A stretch of 26,206 bases of DNA from a virus. The position numbers and the translations under genes were made by a program. Location of the stretch: positions 1 to 26,206 of the IMG/VR virus record IMGVR_UViG_3300001450_000105; one strand, 5' to 3'. Of the stretch, positions 8,701 to 14,948 are shown in pieces (position 1 is the stretch's first letter; each line of letters begins with the position of its first letter). The notes under the pieces were generated by a model that saw only the letters and a list, made by a program, of their open reading frames with translations, had not been told where the DNA came from and ran no database searches.

Positions 8701-8976
8701 TCAACAGTGTAATATATAAACTTCTAAATTAGTCCAAGCCGCACATTCTACTCGAATACCTGTACCACAATTAATGTTCATACTTCTGTATAATTCTGAG
8801 CCTTCTGCTACTGCAAATTCAGCAATTTGATTTGCTGCACTTGTAGCATCGTAAACTTTAATGTTATTACTTGTAGAAACTCCTGAAGCCCCCACAATTA
8901 AAATACCATAGAATAATCCACCTGTATCACTAATTGTTGTATTTGCACTTGAAATTTTTGTTGATCTATATTGCAT
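8701..8976 (-). CDS. Small beta-rich virion protein (head decoration/fibre type)
   Basis: 91 aa, Ser/Thr/Gly/Ala-rich with alternating strands: GGLFYGILIVGASGVSTSNN, NIKVYDATSAANQIAEFAVA, and a final LEVYILHC. This layout, with a VYD-type strand pair, is common in small decoration or fibre proteins of marine tailed viruses as I recall them. The ATG follows an SD-like GAGAGGAA about 7 nt upstream and a 46-nt gap. It lies among small genes after the capsid gene. Structural role likely; exact role unknown. Confidence 0.5.
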   Translation of the reverse strand: MQYRSTKISSANTTISDTGGLFYGILIVGASGVSTSNNIKVYDATSAANQIAEFAVAEGSELYRSMNINCGTGIRVECAAWTNLEVYILHC

Positions 8977-9022
8977 ACTAATTCCTCTCTATATTTGCCT
9001 AACAAGGCTACACTAATAAAGG

Positions 9023-9361
9023 TTATTCTTCTTCATCAAGTGATAAAGCCAAATCTAACAATTTAGATTTATTATCCAATTTCTTAAATGGAACTCCTAA
9101 TGATGTCAAATACTCTTGCAATTCCTTCTTAGTCATTGAATTTATATCTAAAGTTTCTATTTCTTCTATAACTTCTTCTATAACTTCTTCTAAAGAAGGT
9201 AGAACAGGAGAGGGCGAACCCTCTTCCTGCTCCAATTCAAAGTTTGCACTTTTACTTGTAATTCTTTTTGCTACACCATCAGAAACTTCATACCAAAAAC
9301 CACGCTGGAAAAGTAATCCCAAAGTAGATGTTGTTGGTCCGTTATTTCTAATTTTTACCAT
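9023..9361 (-). CDS. Small virion/head protein with C-terminal SAP/HeH-like domain
   Basis: 112 aa. Residues 1-45 form a small beta-rich domain (GLLFQRGFWYEVSDGVAKRI). An acidic linker follows, with a repeated EEVIEEVIEEIE stretch (58-69). Residues 74-108 (SMTKKELQEYLTSLGVPF, then helix) match the helix-extended-loop-helix pattern of SAP/HeH domains, which often bind DNA and are often found at the end of phage head proteins next to the major capsid gene. It is probably a head-tail or head-DNA contact protein. The domain call is by eye; the role is inferred from position two genes after the capsid protein. Confidence 0.55.
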   Translation of the reverse strand: MVKIRNNGPTTSTLGLLFQRGFWYEVSDGVAKRITSKSANFELEQEEGSPSPVLPSLEEVIEEVIEEIETLDINSMTKKELQEYLTSLGVPFKKLDNKSKLLDLALSLDEEE

Positions 9362-9370
9362 TTAATCACC

Positions 9371-9931
9371 TTAAAGTTGTCCAAATACTCTTACTCTAAT
9401 CGCACCGCAATCAGTAGCAGGTAAACTACCATCAGCAGAAACTCTTGGTTTTAATACAAGGTGGTCTGCTAGTAAATCAGCACCATCTTCTCTTAGTAGT
9501 ATATTCCAATCTAAAGTTTCTAACTGTTGAGAGTATACCGAAGCATATGATACAGAAGATAGACCAAACGAAGAGTAAGGTACATGTTCTTCTGAACGAC
9601 TAATAGTTACGTTATCATCATCAGTGTCATCAGTTGCGACAGCACTAAGAGTTAATTCATTTCCTGCTTGTATTGCTATTGTTACAGTAGCGTTATTACC
9701 TGATTGGTCTGAACCAGTAATTGCTACTGTTTCTCCAACTCTATAAGTAGGGAATGCTGCTCCTGCATCTCTAGTAAAAGTATTAGCCGCCGCTACAAAT
9801 GCACCATTTACAACAATAGGTTCCAACAAAGCAGTTACATCAATAATAGCATCAACATAATATTGATGTCCTATTACCTTTGGTGCAGTTGTACCTAAGT
9901 GGTCTGCTACTAATGTTACTGTGTGTGTCAA
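9371..9931 (-). CDS. Probable capsid decoration protein
   Basis: 186 aa directly after the major capsid gene, the classic decoration-protein position. The start is TTG 9931, preceded by GAGGTG about 7-8 nt upstream; no ATG is available near it. Residues ~60-110 are a beta module (YRVGETVAITGSDQSGNNAT, then GNELTLSAVATDD). The flanking parts (HTVTLVADHLGTTAPKVIGH at the N-terminus and a strand-rich C-terminus ending GAIRVRVFGQL) may form the capsid-binding core. No family is recognised with certainty. The beta module resembles a segment of the tail tube insert. Confidence 0.55.
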   Translation of the reverse strand: MTHTVTLVADHLGTTAPKVIGHQYYVDAIIDVTALLEPIVVNGAFVAAANTFTRDAGAAFPTYRVGETVAITGSDQSGNNATVTIAIQAGNELTLSAVATDDTDDDNVTISRSEEHVPYSSFGLSSVSYASVYSQQLETLDWNILLREDGADLLADHLVLKPRVSADGSLPATDCGAIRVRVFGQL

Positions 9932-9941
9932 TTAAAACACC

Positions 9942-11144
9942 TCACACCAAGTCAATAATCTTTCCTTGACCACGGAAGTAAGTACACATAGTTTCAGCAG
10001 CAGTACGGTATAGTCCACGATGTCCTAGTTTACCATGACCAAATACTTCTCCAGTATCCATTCCAGCCTCGAAATATTCAGTAGGCTTTAGAGTACATAG
10101 GAAAAGATGGTCCGTATCTAGAATAAGCATATCACTTAGACCAGCACCGCCATTAGGCATATCCTTAACAGGAATCATTGGAATATCGTGGTATGTTGCA
10201 ACCTTGAATCCCATTTCTCTTCCCTTAACACCTTTAATTCCACCATGAGAAGGTACTACTTCTGCACGACCCATAAATCTTTCTTGTGCTTGTAGAAGTT
10301 CTCCCAAGTTCTGAATAGTATCATATCCAGTTAGAATAACCTTTGGATCTCCACCACGAGCATTCAAGTTTCTTAGTGCAGTATTCAATAGGTTAACAGT
10401 TAGACTTCTATCTGTTCCCGAATTGCTATCTACATAAGACTCCAAATAAGGTGTGTTAGATGTATGGCGAGTTTGTCCGTACAAATTCAAAGGAGTAGCG
10501 GCTCTACCTGCTGCTGTTAGTGCATTCATTTCAGCAAAAGTTGAAACAATCTTATACAAAGATAGCAAAGAGTTACCTTCAGTACCATATCCAGCAGCAT
10601 CCAATTCAACTAGGTCAGTAATAACCATCTTGTTCATTGCTTCAGCATGTGAAACTCCTACTTCTTCTCTGTATGCAGCCATAATATCTCCAATACCATC
10701 ATCCATTCCACCCATCAACTGTGCAATTTCACTTACTTCGTAGGTGTGTGCAATAGTCTTAGGAGATGCATGAAGTATATCGAATGTTGGTGCAATTTCT
10801 GTAATACCTGAAATAGTAGCGTTTTCTGCAACACCACCAAGGTCATCCAAATCTGCAACAGTAAATACATCTGTACCGCCACCAAGAGAACGACTAGTTA
10901 GGATTCTCCATCCACTAGAGTTCCAAGGCTTCTTAGGCAGAATACTTAGTGCATTCATTTCTCGGTTAATAAGTGACCAAACCTTTTGTCCGTAAACTAG
11001 GTTGTAAAGTCCCTTACTTCCAAGAGTCTGTGCGCCATCATGTATAGAATGAATACCAGTAGTAGCCTTCAATAGTTGGTCGCTTCCAGACATTCCATAT
11101 GTCGCTCTTTCTAAATCTTCAATTGTCTTATAATATCCTGTCAT
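9942..11144 (-). CDS. Major capsid protein, HK97 fold
   Basis: 400 aa lying immediately after the protease-scaffold gene, the standard order for HK97-fold capsid genes. The chain shows the expected sequence of elements: an N-terminal helical arm, GQKVWSLINREMNALSILPK, an E-loop-like beta region around WRILTSRSLGGGTDVF, a spine-helix-like stretch (DIMAAYREEVGVSHAEAMNK), A-domain strands and helix (GDPKVILTGYDTIQNL), and a C-terminal strand-rich end with HLFLCTLKPTEYFEAGMDTG. It has no N-terminal delta domain of its own, consistent with the scaffold being part of the protease gene. The start overlaps the end of the upstream gene region by close spacing (TGA then ATTAAATG), with GAGGGTG acting as a possible SD. 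Codon use is slightly richer in C-ending codons than its neighbours, as expected for a highly expressed protein. Confidence 0.9.
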   Translation of the reverse strand: MTGYYKTIEDLERATYGMSGSDQLLKATTGIHSIHDGAQTLGSKGLYNLVYGQKVWSLINREMNALSILPKKPWNSSGWRILTSRSLGGGTDVFTVADLDDLGGVAENATISGITEIAPTFDILHASPKTIAHTYEVSEIAQLMGGMDDGIGDIMAAYREEVGVSHAEAMNKMVITDLVELDAAGYGTEGNSLLSLYKIVSTFAEMNALTAAGRAATPLNLYGQTRHTSNTPYLESYVDSNSGTDRSLTVNLLNTALRNLNARGGDPKVILTGYDTIQNLGELLQAQERFMGRAEVVPSHGGIKGVKGREMGFKVATYHDIPMIPVKDMPNGGAGLSDMLILDTDHLFLCTLKPTEYFEAGMDTGEVFGHGKLGHRGLYRTAAETMCTYFRGQGKIIDLV

Positions 11145-11149
11145 TTAAT

Positions 11150-11776
11150 TCACACCCTCATGTTGTTTGCAAACTCATGTGCTTCTGCCCAAGACATATT
11201 AGCGACATCAACATCAATAGTAGTAGATTCAGTAATTGAATCTGCTGACTTTGCAATTGTTGTTGTTTCCATAGACTTACGTAGTTCTGCTAGTTCGTTC
11301 TTTAGTTCGCTAATTTCACCTTGAGAATCAAATCGAGACTTTGCAATTGCATCTGACTCAACCTTTAATTCGTTAGTATAACGGGACTCGAACTGTTCCT
11401 TAATTAGGTCATATGCTCGTGCCTCTTCTTTTTCAGCCTTGAATTGAGCGTATGCTTTAGCAAGGTTTTCCTCACTCAAGTCGAGAGTAGAAACTTCTTC
11501 TCCCTTTTGCTCAATGAATGTATCGTAATCAAGTGCGTCAACAGCATCGCCAGTTTTTGCTACAGGTTCTTCTTCTTCAGAATAGTCACCCATTTCAATA
11601 TCTTCTTCTGCCATTTCTTCATCCATCATTTCTTCATCCATCATTTCTTCGTCGCCCATCAATTCCATGCTTTCTACTTCTTCCTCGTCTTCCTTCTTAA
11701 CAGTATTAAGATGACCTTTTAGTTCACCCATAACATCGTTAAACTCAGCAAGAGCCTTTTCTATTTCTTCTGACAT
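11150..11776 (-). CDS. Nested in-frame scaffold protein (internal start)
   Basis: Predicted 208-aa product initiated at Met180 of the protease-scaffold gene. A perfect AGGAGGA at 11784-11790 lies 7 nt before this ATG, in the middle of the longer gene and exactly at the boundary between the protease and scaffold domains. This mirrors lambda C/Nu3, where a nested gene makes extra scaffold without protease. It would let the virus make much more scaffold than protease. The start signal is seen; use of the start is inferred. Confidence 0.65.
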   Translation of the reverse strand: MSEEIEKALAEFNDVMGELKGHLNTVKKEDEEEVESMELMGDEEMMDEEMMDEEMAEEDIEMGDYSEEEEPVAKTGDAVDALDYDTFIEQKGEEVSTLDLSEENLAKAYAQFKAEKEEARAYDLIKEQFESRYTNELKVESDAIAKSRFDSQGEISELKNELAELRKSMETTTIAKSADSITESTTIDVDVANMSWAEAHEFANNMRV

Positions 11777-12313
11777 TTTTTTGTCCTCCTTTACAATATT
11801 AAATTTTGCTTCAGGGTTTATTCCCTCTTCACAAATAGTAATTTCATGCAATTCAAGTTTATCAATTTCCTTGTAACTGCCTACATCGGCATCATAACGA
11901 TTAGTTTTACTAATTGCCTGACCTCCAATACTAAAAGAACGCAAATTTCCCCTGCGAATATCTCTCGCAACTTCTTTTGCTTTCTCTATATCACTTCTTA
12001 ACTTTATCACTACAAAAAAACCTGTATCATCAACGCCTGTTTTAAGGACTTTTCCATTGGAATCTGACCATTGGTTAACTACTTCACCAACTTGTACATT
12101 AGAATGGGTAATCATTACATTTCTATAACGATCACCTTTCATAAATTTATTAGCCGCTTCTTTAATTGCGGGTAATGTAATTTTATCATTTTGCTTATCT
12201 ACTACATCTACCGAAGCATATCCAGCAATAACTAAATCCTGTTCAGATTTAAGAATTACAAACTCTCCGCCGTCGGAAATAGACTTGCCAAACATAGGTG
12301 TCTCTATCTGCAT
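11150..12313 (-). CDS. Prohead maturation protease fused to capsid scaffold
   Basis: 387 aa. Residues 1-175 are an HK97/U35-type prohead protease. GYASVDVVDKQNDKI matches the typical opening strand, MITHSN holds the catalytic His (H70), LRSFSIGG holds the nucleophile Ser (S128), and LHEITICEEGINPEAKF matches the conserved Glu (E157) segment. Residues 180-387 are a charged helical scaffold: an acidic Met/Glu/Asp-rich tract at about 215-245 with a repeated MMDEE unit, then coiled coil (EISELKNELAELRKSMETT). The protease cleaves scaffold and capsid components as the head matures. The ATG lacks an SD and lies about 28 nt from a TATA box, suggesting leaderless translation. The scaffold half has its own SD and ATG (see 11150..11776). 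The major capsid gene follows. Confidence 0.88.
   Translation of the reverse strand: MQIETPMFGKSISDGGEFVILKSEQDLVIAGYASVDVVDKQNDKITLPAIKEAANKFMKGDRYRNVMITHSNVQVGEVVNQWSDSNGKVLKTGVDDTGFFVVIKLRSDIEKAKEVARDIRRGNLRSFSIGGQAISKTNRYDADVGSYKEIDKLELHEITICEEGINPEAKFNIVKEDKKMSEEIEKALAEFNDVMGELKGHLNTVKKEDEEEVESMELMGDEEMMDEEMMDEEMAEEDIEMGDYSEEEEPVAKTGDAVDALDYDTFIEQKGEEVSTLDLSEENLAKAYAQFKAEKEEARAYDLIKEQFESRYTNELKVESDAIAKSRFDSQGEISELKNELAELRKSMETTTIAKSADSITESTTIDVDVANMSWAEAHEFANNMRV
11612..11650 (-). repeat. Short tandem repeat in scaffold coding sequence
   Basis: A 15-bp unit (plus strand CATTTCTTCATCCAT) occurs twice in tandem at 11612-11626 and 11627-11641, with a third partial copy. It encodes the MMDEE repeats of the acidic scaffold tract and probably arose by slippage. 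Confidence 0.75.
11784..11790 (-). promoter_or_regulatory. Internal Shine-Dalgarno for nested scaffold
   Basis: The minus strand reads AAAGGAGGACAAAAAAATG. This is the strongest SD in this part of the window and is placed inside the protease-scaffold coding sequence 7 nt before an in-frame ATG. The normal start of the same gene has no SD at all. Confidence 0.7.
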
Positions 12314-12336
12314 TGTACAGGTCTTTGCTAGATGAC

Positions 12337-12349
12337 TATATAAATATAA
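12337..12349 (-). promoter_or_regulatory. Archaeal-type TATA box for the protease-scaffold-capsid genes
   Basis: The minus strand reads TTATATTTATATA at this place, within the 74-nt gap 12314-12387, the largest gap in the window. Its centre is about 28 nt before the ATG at 12313. Transcription starting about 26 nt downstream would give a leaderless or nearly leaderless mRNA, and that ATG has no SD. Purine-rich AAAATA upstream could serve as a BRE. The rest of the gap is AT-rich with no clear terminator. Confidence 0.55.
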
Positions 12350-12387
12350 CTGATATTTTAATCATTTTTCAATTGATTTTTAATTAT

Positions 12388-12588
12388 TCAATCTAAGTTT
12401 CTTCTTAAAATCCTCATAGCCATTGAGTCGGAACGGGTTTTTTCATTCTCATTTTTTTTATCTGTTAAAGTTCTAACTAAAGCCAATGCTTTAGATTTTG
12501 ACGATAATGGTTTTTCGTTAAATTTTTGATTAGTTACTTTATCGAATACATCGTATCCTTGCTTGCCTAATCTTAAATCGTATTTCAT
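12388..12588 (-). CDS. Small basic protein of unknown function
   Basis: 66 aa, Lys/Arg-rich (MKYDLRLGKQGYDVFDKVTN, then SKSKALALVRTLTDKKNENE and a basic end RILRRNLD). It has a short beta-hairpin-like start and a helical remainder. Its ATG overlaps the stop of the preceding tagged gene (ATGA type, 12585-12588), so it is coupled to it. It is the last gene before the protease promoter and one of the few in this cluster without the W-x2-I-K tag. Function unknown; nucleic-acid binding is possible from charge only. Confidence 0.6.
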   Translation of the reverse strand: MKYDLRLGKQGYDVFDKVTNQKFNEKPLSSKSKALALVRTLTDKKNENEKTRSDSMAMRILRRNLD

Positions 12589-12980
12589 TCTTCTTCACCA
12601 ATCCATTGATATTCTTTAGGACTTCTTTTAGTTACTGCTACATAATTTTTATTAGTTCTTAAATAAGTACTAATTGCATTTGTCATAGGCATGTTTTTTA
12701 AAGAAAGGGTAGTCCTACCAAGTGTTTGTCTATTAGAATACAAACCATCTATAATTGCCTTTACACTTCTTTTTTGCCCGTCTTGCATTAAAGTATCTAT
12801 CAAATTCCAATATCTTTTATCACTTCTTTTTCTTTTTTCAATCTTACAACCGCAAGGAGTTTCCTTATCTTCACAAGTTTCACATGGAGGTTTTTCACCA
12901 TATGTAGTATTGTGTAAGGCTGGGGTAAACCCTGCACTTGTACTTAGTGTAGGTTCTTTTATTATATCCCACCAACTCAT
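12585..12980 (-). CDS. Tagged protein with Cys motif and winged-helix domain
   Basis: 131 aa. Residues 1-10 are the shared tag MSWWDIIKEP. Residues 33-45 (CETCEDKETPCGC) hold four Cys (33, 36, 43, 45) that could bind zinc, followed by a basic stretch KRKRSDKR. Residues ~55-128 look like a winged helix: helix RYWNLIDTLMQDG, helices around VKAIIDGLYSNR and AISTYLRTN, and a hairpin YVAVTKRSPKEYQWI. This suggests DNA or protein binding. GGAGGA precedes the ATG, and the gene overlaps its neighbours by 4 nt on both sides. The Cys motif shares CETC and PCG spacing with the tail of the PAP2 protein nearby. Function unknown; the tag suggests it is handled like the other accessory proteins. Confidence 0.65.
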   Translation of the reverse strand: MSWWDIIKEPTLSTSAGFTPALHNTTYGEKPPCETCEDKETPCGCKIEKRKRSDKRYWNLIDTLMQDGQKRSVKAIIDGLYSNRQTLGRTTLSLKNMPMTNAISTYLRTNKNYVAVTKRSPKEYQWIGEEE

Positions 12981-13387
12981 GTTTTATCCTCCGAATATTT
13001 AGGGTTGGGCTTACCAAATAACATATTGGGTATATGCCTCCAAGACTCCTCGTGTTTATAACTATTTACTGCTATATAATTTATAAAACTATCTACTGAA
13101 TCAAATGGTAGTTCTTCTAAATATGGTTCTATTTTACTTTCATTCCACATGAAATGCCCACCATTTGAATAACTATGAAATAGGGGGTTAGGACTAGGTA
13201 CTTCAAATTGTTTAGGAAATTTTTTATATTTTAATCCTAAGCGGGAAGCCATTTGTTTTATTTCCGTGTCTTGTCCTTTATCCCAATCAATAGGAATATA
13301 ACCAATTGCTTTATCAGGATTTGTATTAAACATTCTTTCTATAACTTCAAGGTGATTATCCGGCCCCTTAATTATATCCCACCACAA
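12977..13387 (-). CDS. Tagged protein of unknown function
   Basis: 136 aa starting at TTG 13387 with the tag MWWDIIKGPDN, nearly identical to that of the next gene. After the tag the protein looks globular: VIERMFNTNPDKAIGYIPID, a DKGQDTEIKQMASRLGLKYK segment that could be a nucleotide- or phosphate-binding-like turn, and an aromatic/Ser/Asn-rich middle (PLFHSYSNGGHFMWNESKIE). HSYSNGGHF could place His near an active centre, but I recognise no family. GGAGGA of the following gene lies in its 3' end, and the two overlap by 4 nt. Confidence 0.6.
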   Translation of the reverse strand: MWWDIIKGPDNHLEVIERMFNTNPDKAIGYIPIDWDKGQDTEIKQMASRLGLKYKKFPKQFEVPSPNPLFHSYSNGGHFMWNESKIEPYLEELPFDSVDSFINYIAVNSYKHEESWRHIPNMLFGKPNPKYSEDKT

Positions 13388-13399
13388 TATTTACACAAC

Positions 13400-13618
13400 C
13401 TATTCTGATATTGTTTTAGCCGCTTGTGTACCTGCACCAACAACAAATGCTGCTAGTGGACCCATATTTTCAATATTACTTTCTGTTTCTAATAACTTTT
13501 TTACTCTTTCAATTAATGAAGGTTCACCCATTAGTTTTTCTACTACTAAGTCAATATCTTTTTTCATTGCTTCAGTTAATTTATGTGGTTCATTTTTAAT
13601 AATTTTTTTCCAACCCAT
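13400..13618 (-). CDS. Tagged small helical protein with hydrophobic C-terminus
   Basis: 72 aa. I chose the ATG at 13618 because GGAGAGGG lies about 5 nt upstream and the protein then starts with the shared tag MGWKKIIKNEP; the longer open frame upstream lies inside the PAP2 gene. Residues 12-45 are a charged helix. The end (NMGPLAAFVVGAGTQAAKTI) is hydrophobic and Gly/Ala-rich and could insert in or press on a membrane. Its start region overlaps no other gene end, and the PAP2 gene stops 13 nt upstream. Function unknown. Confidence 0.65.
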   Translation of the reverse strand: MGWKKIIKNEPHKLTEAMKKDIDLVVEKLMGEPSLIERVKKLLETESNIENMGPLAAFVVGAGTQAAKTISE

Positions 13619-13631
13619 TTTACCCTCTCCT

Positions 13632-14462
13632 TTAACATGCCCCACAAGTGGGTTTACAACTTCTTTTAGTTCCTTTAGAAGCATCTGGTCTTCCGCATGG
13701 TTTAGGGCCATTTTTATTATCACATGTTTCACAAGCAATCCAACCTTTTTGAGATTTACTATCTTTAGTTTCTTTACCGCCCCTTCTATTAAACCATCTA
13801 TAAAGAGTATCTTTTATTTTACCCTTTTCAATTTCTGATTTCTTTTCAGATTCTCCCCAATCTTTGACTAATATATTTTGCCAAGATTTATTAATACTTA
13901 AATATTTATCAGCAATTAAATTACCCACTTTTTCACCTGCCTTAATATCACTTGGATAATGGTTTCCCATTTGTACCCTTGATAATGCTATACGCTGGGC
14001 CATATTATTTAAGTCCTTTTGTTTATCAGGATATTTATTACCTAATACTTTTGCTAAAGCATATGCTTCTATTGCGTGACCACTTGGAAAAGAAGGGCTA
14101 TTATCTGTATCAGTTTGAGAATCTATTTCATCTGAAACTTCGTATGGTCTTTTTCTGCCATACTTCATTTTAAGTTTAATCGTGTGTATGTCTATGTCTT
14201 TAATAAAATCTTCCCAATCTGATTTATCTTCACCTACAATTTTTATTAACATTTTGTTATTATTTTTATCTAGATCTCTTTTTTCTTTTTCAGACAATTT
14301 ACTATTTTTGTACATTTGGGTTACTTTTGTTATTTCATTATCGGGATATGTTAATTCGGGAAAGTCAACTTCAAAGGAAGGTGTGGATTCAAATAACTTT
14401 TGCTTACTTTTAGGTAATTTTTTGACCCACATAGAATCTTCCTTGAGAATAAGTTTCCACAT
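13632..14462 (-). CDS. Soluble PAP2-type phosphatase with N-terminal tag and Cys-rich tail
   Basis: 276 aa from ATG 14462, which gives the tag MWKLILKED; a GTG three codons earlier overlaps the upstream stop. All three PAP2 signature motifs are present: K-x6-RP (K98...R105-P106), PSFPSGHA (123-130, H129) and SR-x5-H-x3-D (S161-R162, H168, D172). This superfamily dephosphorylates lipid phosphates or other phosphoesters. No membrane spans are seen, so it resembles the soluble acid-phosphatase/haloperoxidase branch. Residues 193-203 (SWQNILVKDWG) repeat the tag internally. They are followed by a basic linker and a Cys-rich end (C244, C247, C256, C269, C273, C276) like small marine-virus proteins. 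The gene looks like a fusion of a tagged phosphatase and a tagged Cys-rich protein. No SD is seen, so translation is probably coupled to the upstream stop. Confidence 0.85.
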   Translation of the reverse strand: MWKLILKEDSMWVKKLPKSKQKLFESTPSFEVDFPELTYPDNEITKVTQMYKNSKLSEKEKRDLDKNNNKMLIKIVGEDKSDWEDFIKDIDIHTIKLKMKYGRKRPYEVSDEIDSQTDTDNSPSFPSGHAIEAYALAKVLGNKYPDKQKDLNNMAQRIALSRVQMGNHYPSDIKAGEKVGNLIADKYLSINKSWQNILVKDWGESEKKSEIEKGKIKDTLYRWFNRRGGKETKDSKSQKGWIACETCDNKNGPKPCGRPDASKGTKRSCKPTCGAC

Positions 14463-14467
14463 AATAA

Positions 14468-14635
14468 TCACTTTTTTGATTTACCGTAATTAGCGCAACC
14501 TTTTTTTCTGCATTGTACTACTCTTCCTGATGCGTAAGCAGAAGGCCAAACTTTAGCACCTGCCTTTACTTTTTTAGCACAACAATCAAGTGGCTTTTTC
14601 TTAGCCTTTTTCTTTTTAAGAATATCTTGCCACAT
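14468..14635 (-). CDS. 55-aa tagged Lys/Cys-rich mini-protein
   Basis: ATG 14635 to TGA 14468-14470. The sequence begins MWQDILKKKKAKKKPLDCCA, continues with KVWPSAYASGRVVQCRK and ends with a Lys/Gly/Asn-rich tail. The first seven residues are the shared tag. It is extremely basic, with four Cys (18, 19, 42, 47). The VWPSAYASG...CRK...AN segment is one I recall from many marine phage mini-proteins, although I know no assigned function. It starts 2 nt after the stop of the preceding tagged gene (TGGTAATTATG) and stops 5 nt before the PAP2 start. Its codons are the AT-rich ones used by its neighbours. A DNA-condensing or DNA-binding virion component is a reasonable guess. Confidence 0.75.
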   Translation of the reverse strand: MWQDILKKKKAKKKPLDCCAKKVKAGAKVWPSAYASGRVVQCRKKGCANYGKSKK

Positions 14636-14637
14636 AA

Positions 14638-14907
14638 TTACCAATCCCTACAAGCCATACAACGGGGTGAATAATCTCCACCTTTACATGTAGAACATTT
14701 ATGTCTTGCTCTAAATGATTTCTTTCTTTTAGTATTTCCTCGCTTACCTGTAACAGAAACACCTTTTTGACCCCAATGTACTTTTTTGTATTTGCCTCTT
14801 TTCTTTGCTGGAACACAAGCCATCCACTTCTTACCTTTACGGTCTGAACTTGTTTTCTTAGTTCGTCTTTTACAACCGGCTTTAACTAATGTATCTTCCC
14901 AACCCAT
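14638..14907 (-). CDS. Tagged basic zinc-ribbon-like small protein
   Basis: 89 aa with GGAGGAAG 5 nt before ATG. Residues 1-10 are a variant of the shared tag (MGWEDTLVKAG). The middle is strongly basic (CKRRTKKTSSDRKGKKWMAC, KYKKVHWGQKGVSVTGKRGN). The end, KSFRARHKCSTCKGGDYSPR plus CMACRDW, carries two CxxC pairs (C71/C74 and C83/C86) that could bind zinc. The SFRARH...C...C...W pattern is one I recall from marine tailed-phage small proteins of unknown function. High charge and Cys pairs suggest nucleic-acid binding, possibly inside the virion. A 66-codon frame overlapping its 3' half is a shadow. Confidence 0.75.
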   Translation of the reverse strand: MGWEDTLVKAGCKRRTKKTSSDRKGKKWMACVPAKKRGKYKKVHWGQKGVSVTGKRGNTKRKKSFRARHKCSTCKGGDYSPRCMACRDW

Positions 14908-14948
14908 TATTCTTCCTCCATTAATTTTTTTCCAAAATTTTATTTTTC

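Noticed and set aside
8977-9022. Promoter in the 46-nt gap before the 8701..8976 gene
   Set aside because: TTTATTA near 9018 is a poor TATA match and the gene has a normal SD, so the evidence is insufficient.
13619-13738. N-terminal extension of the 13400..13618 gene up to 13738
   Set aside because: It lies in the PAP2 coding sequence. GGAGAGGG precedes the ATG at 13618, and that start restores the shared tag.
14616-14816. 66-codon minus-strand frame overlapping the zinc-ribbon-like gene
   Set aside because: It is a shadow of 14638..14907, which has a strong SD, the shared tag and CxxC pairs.
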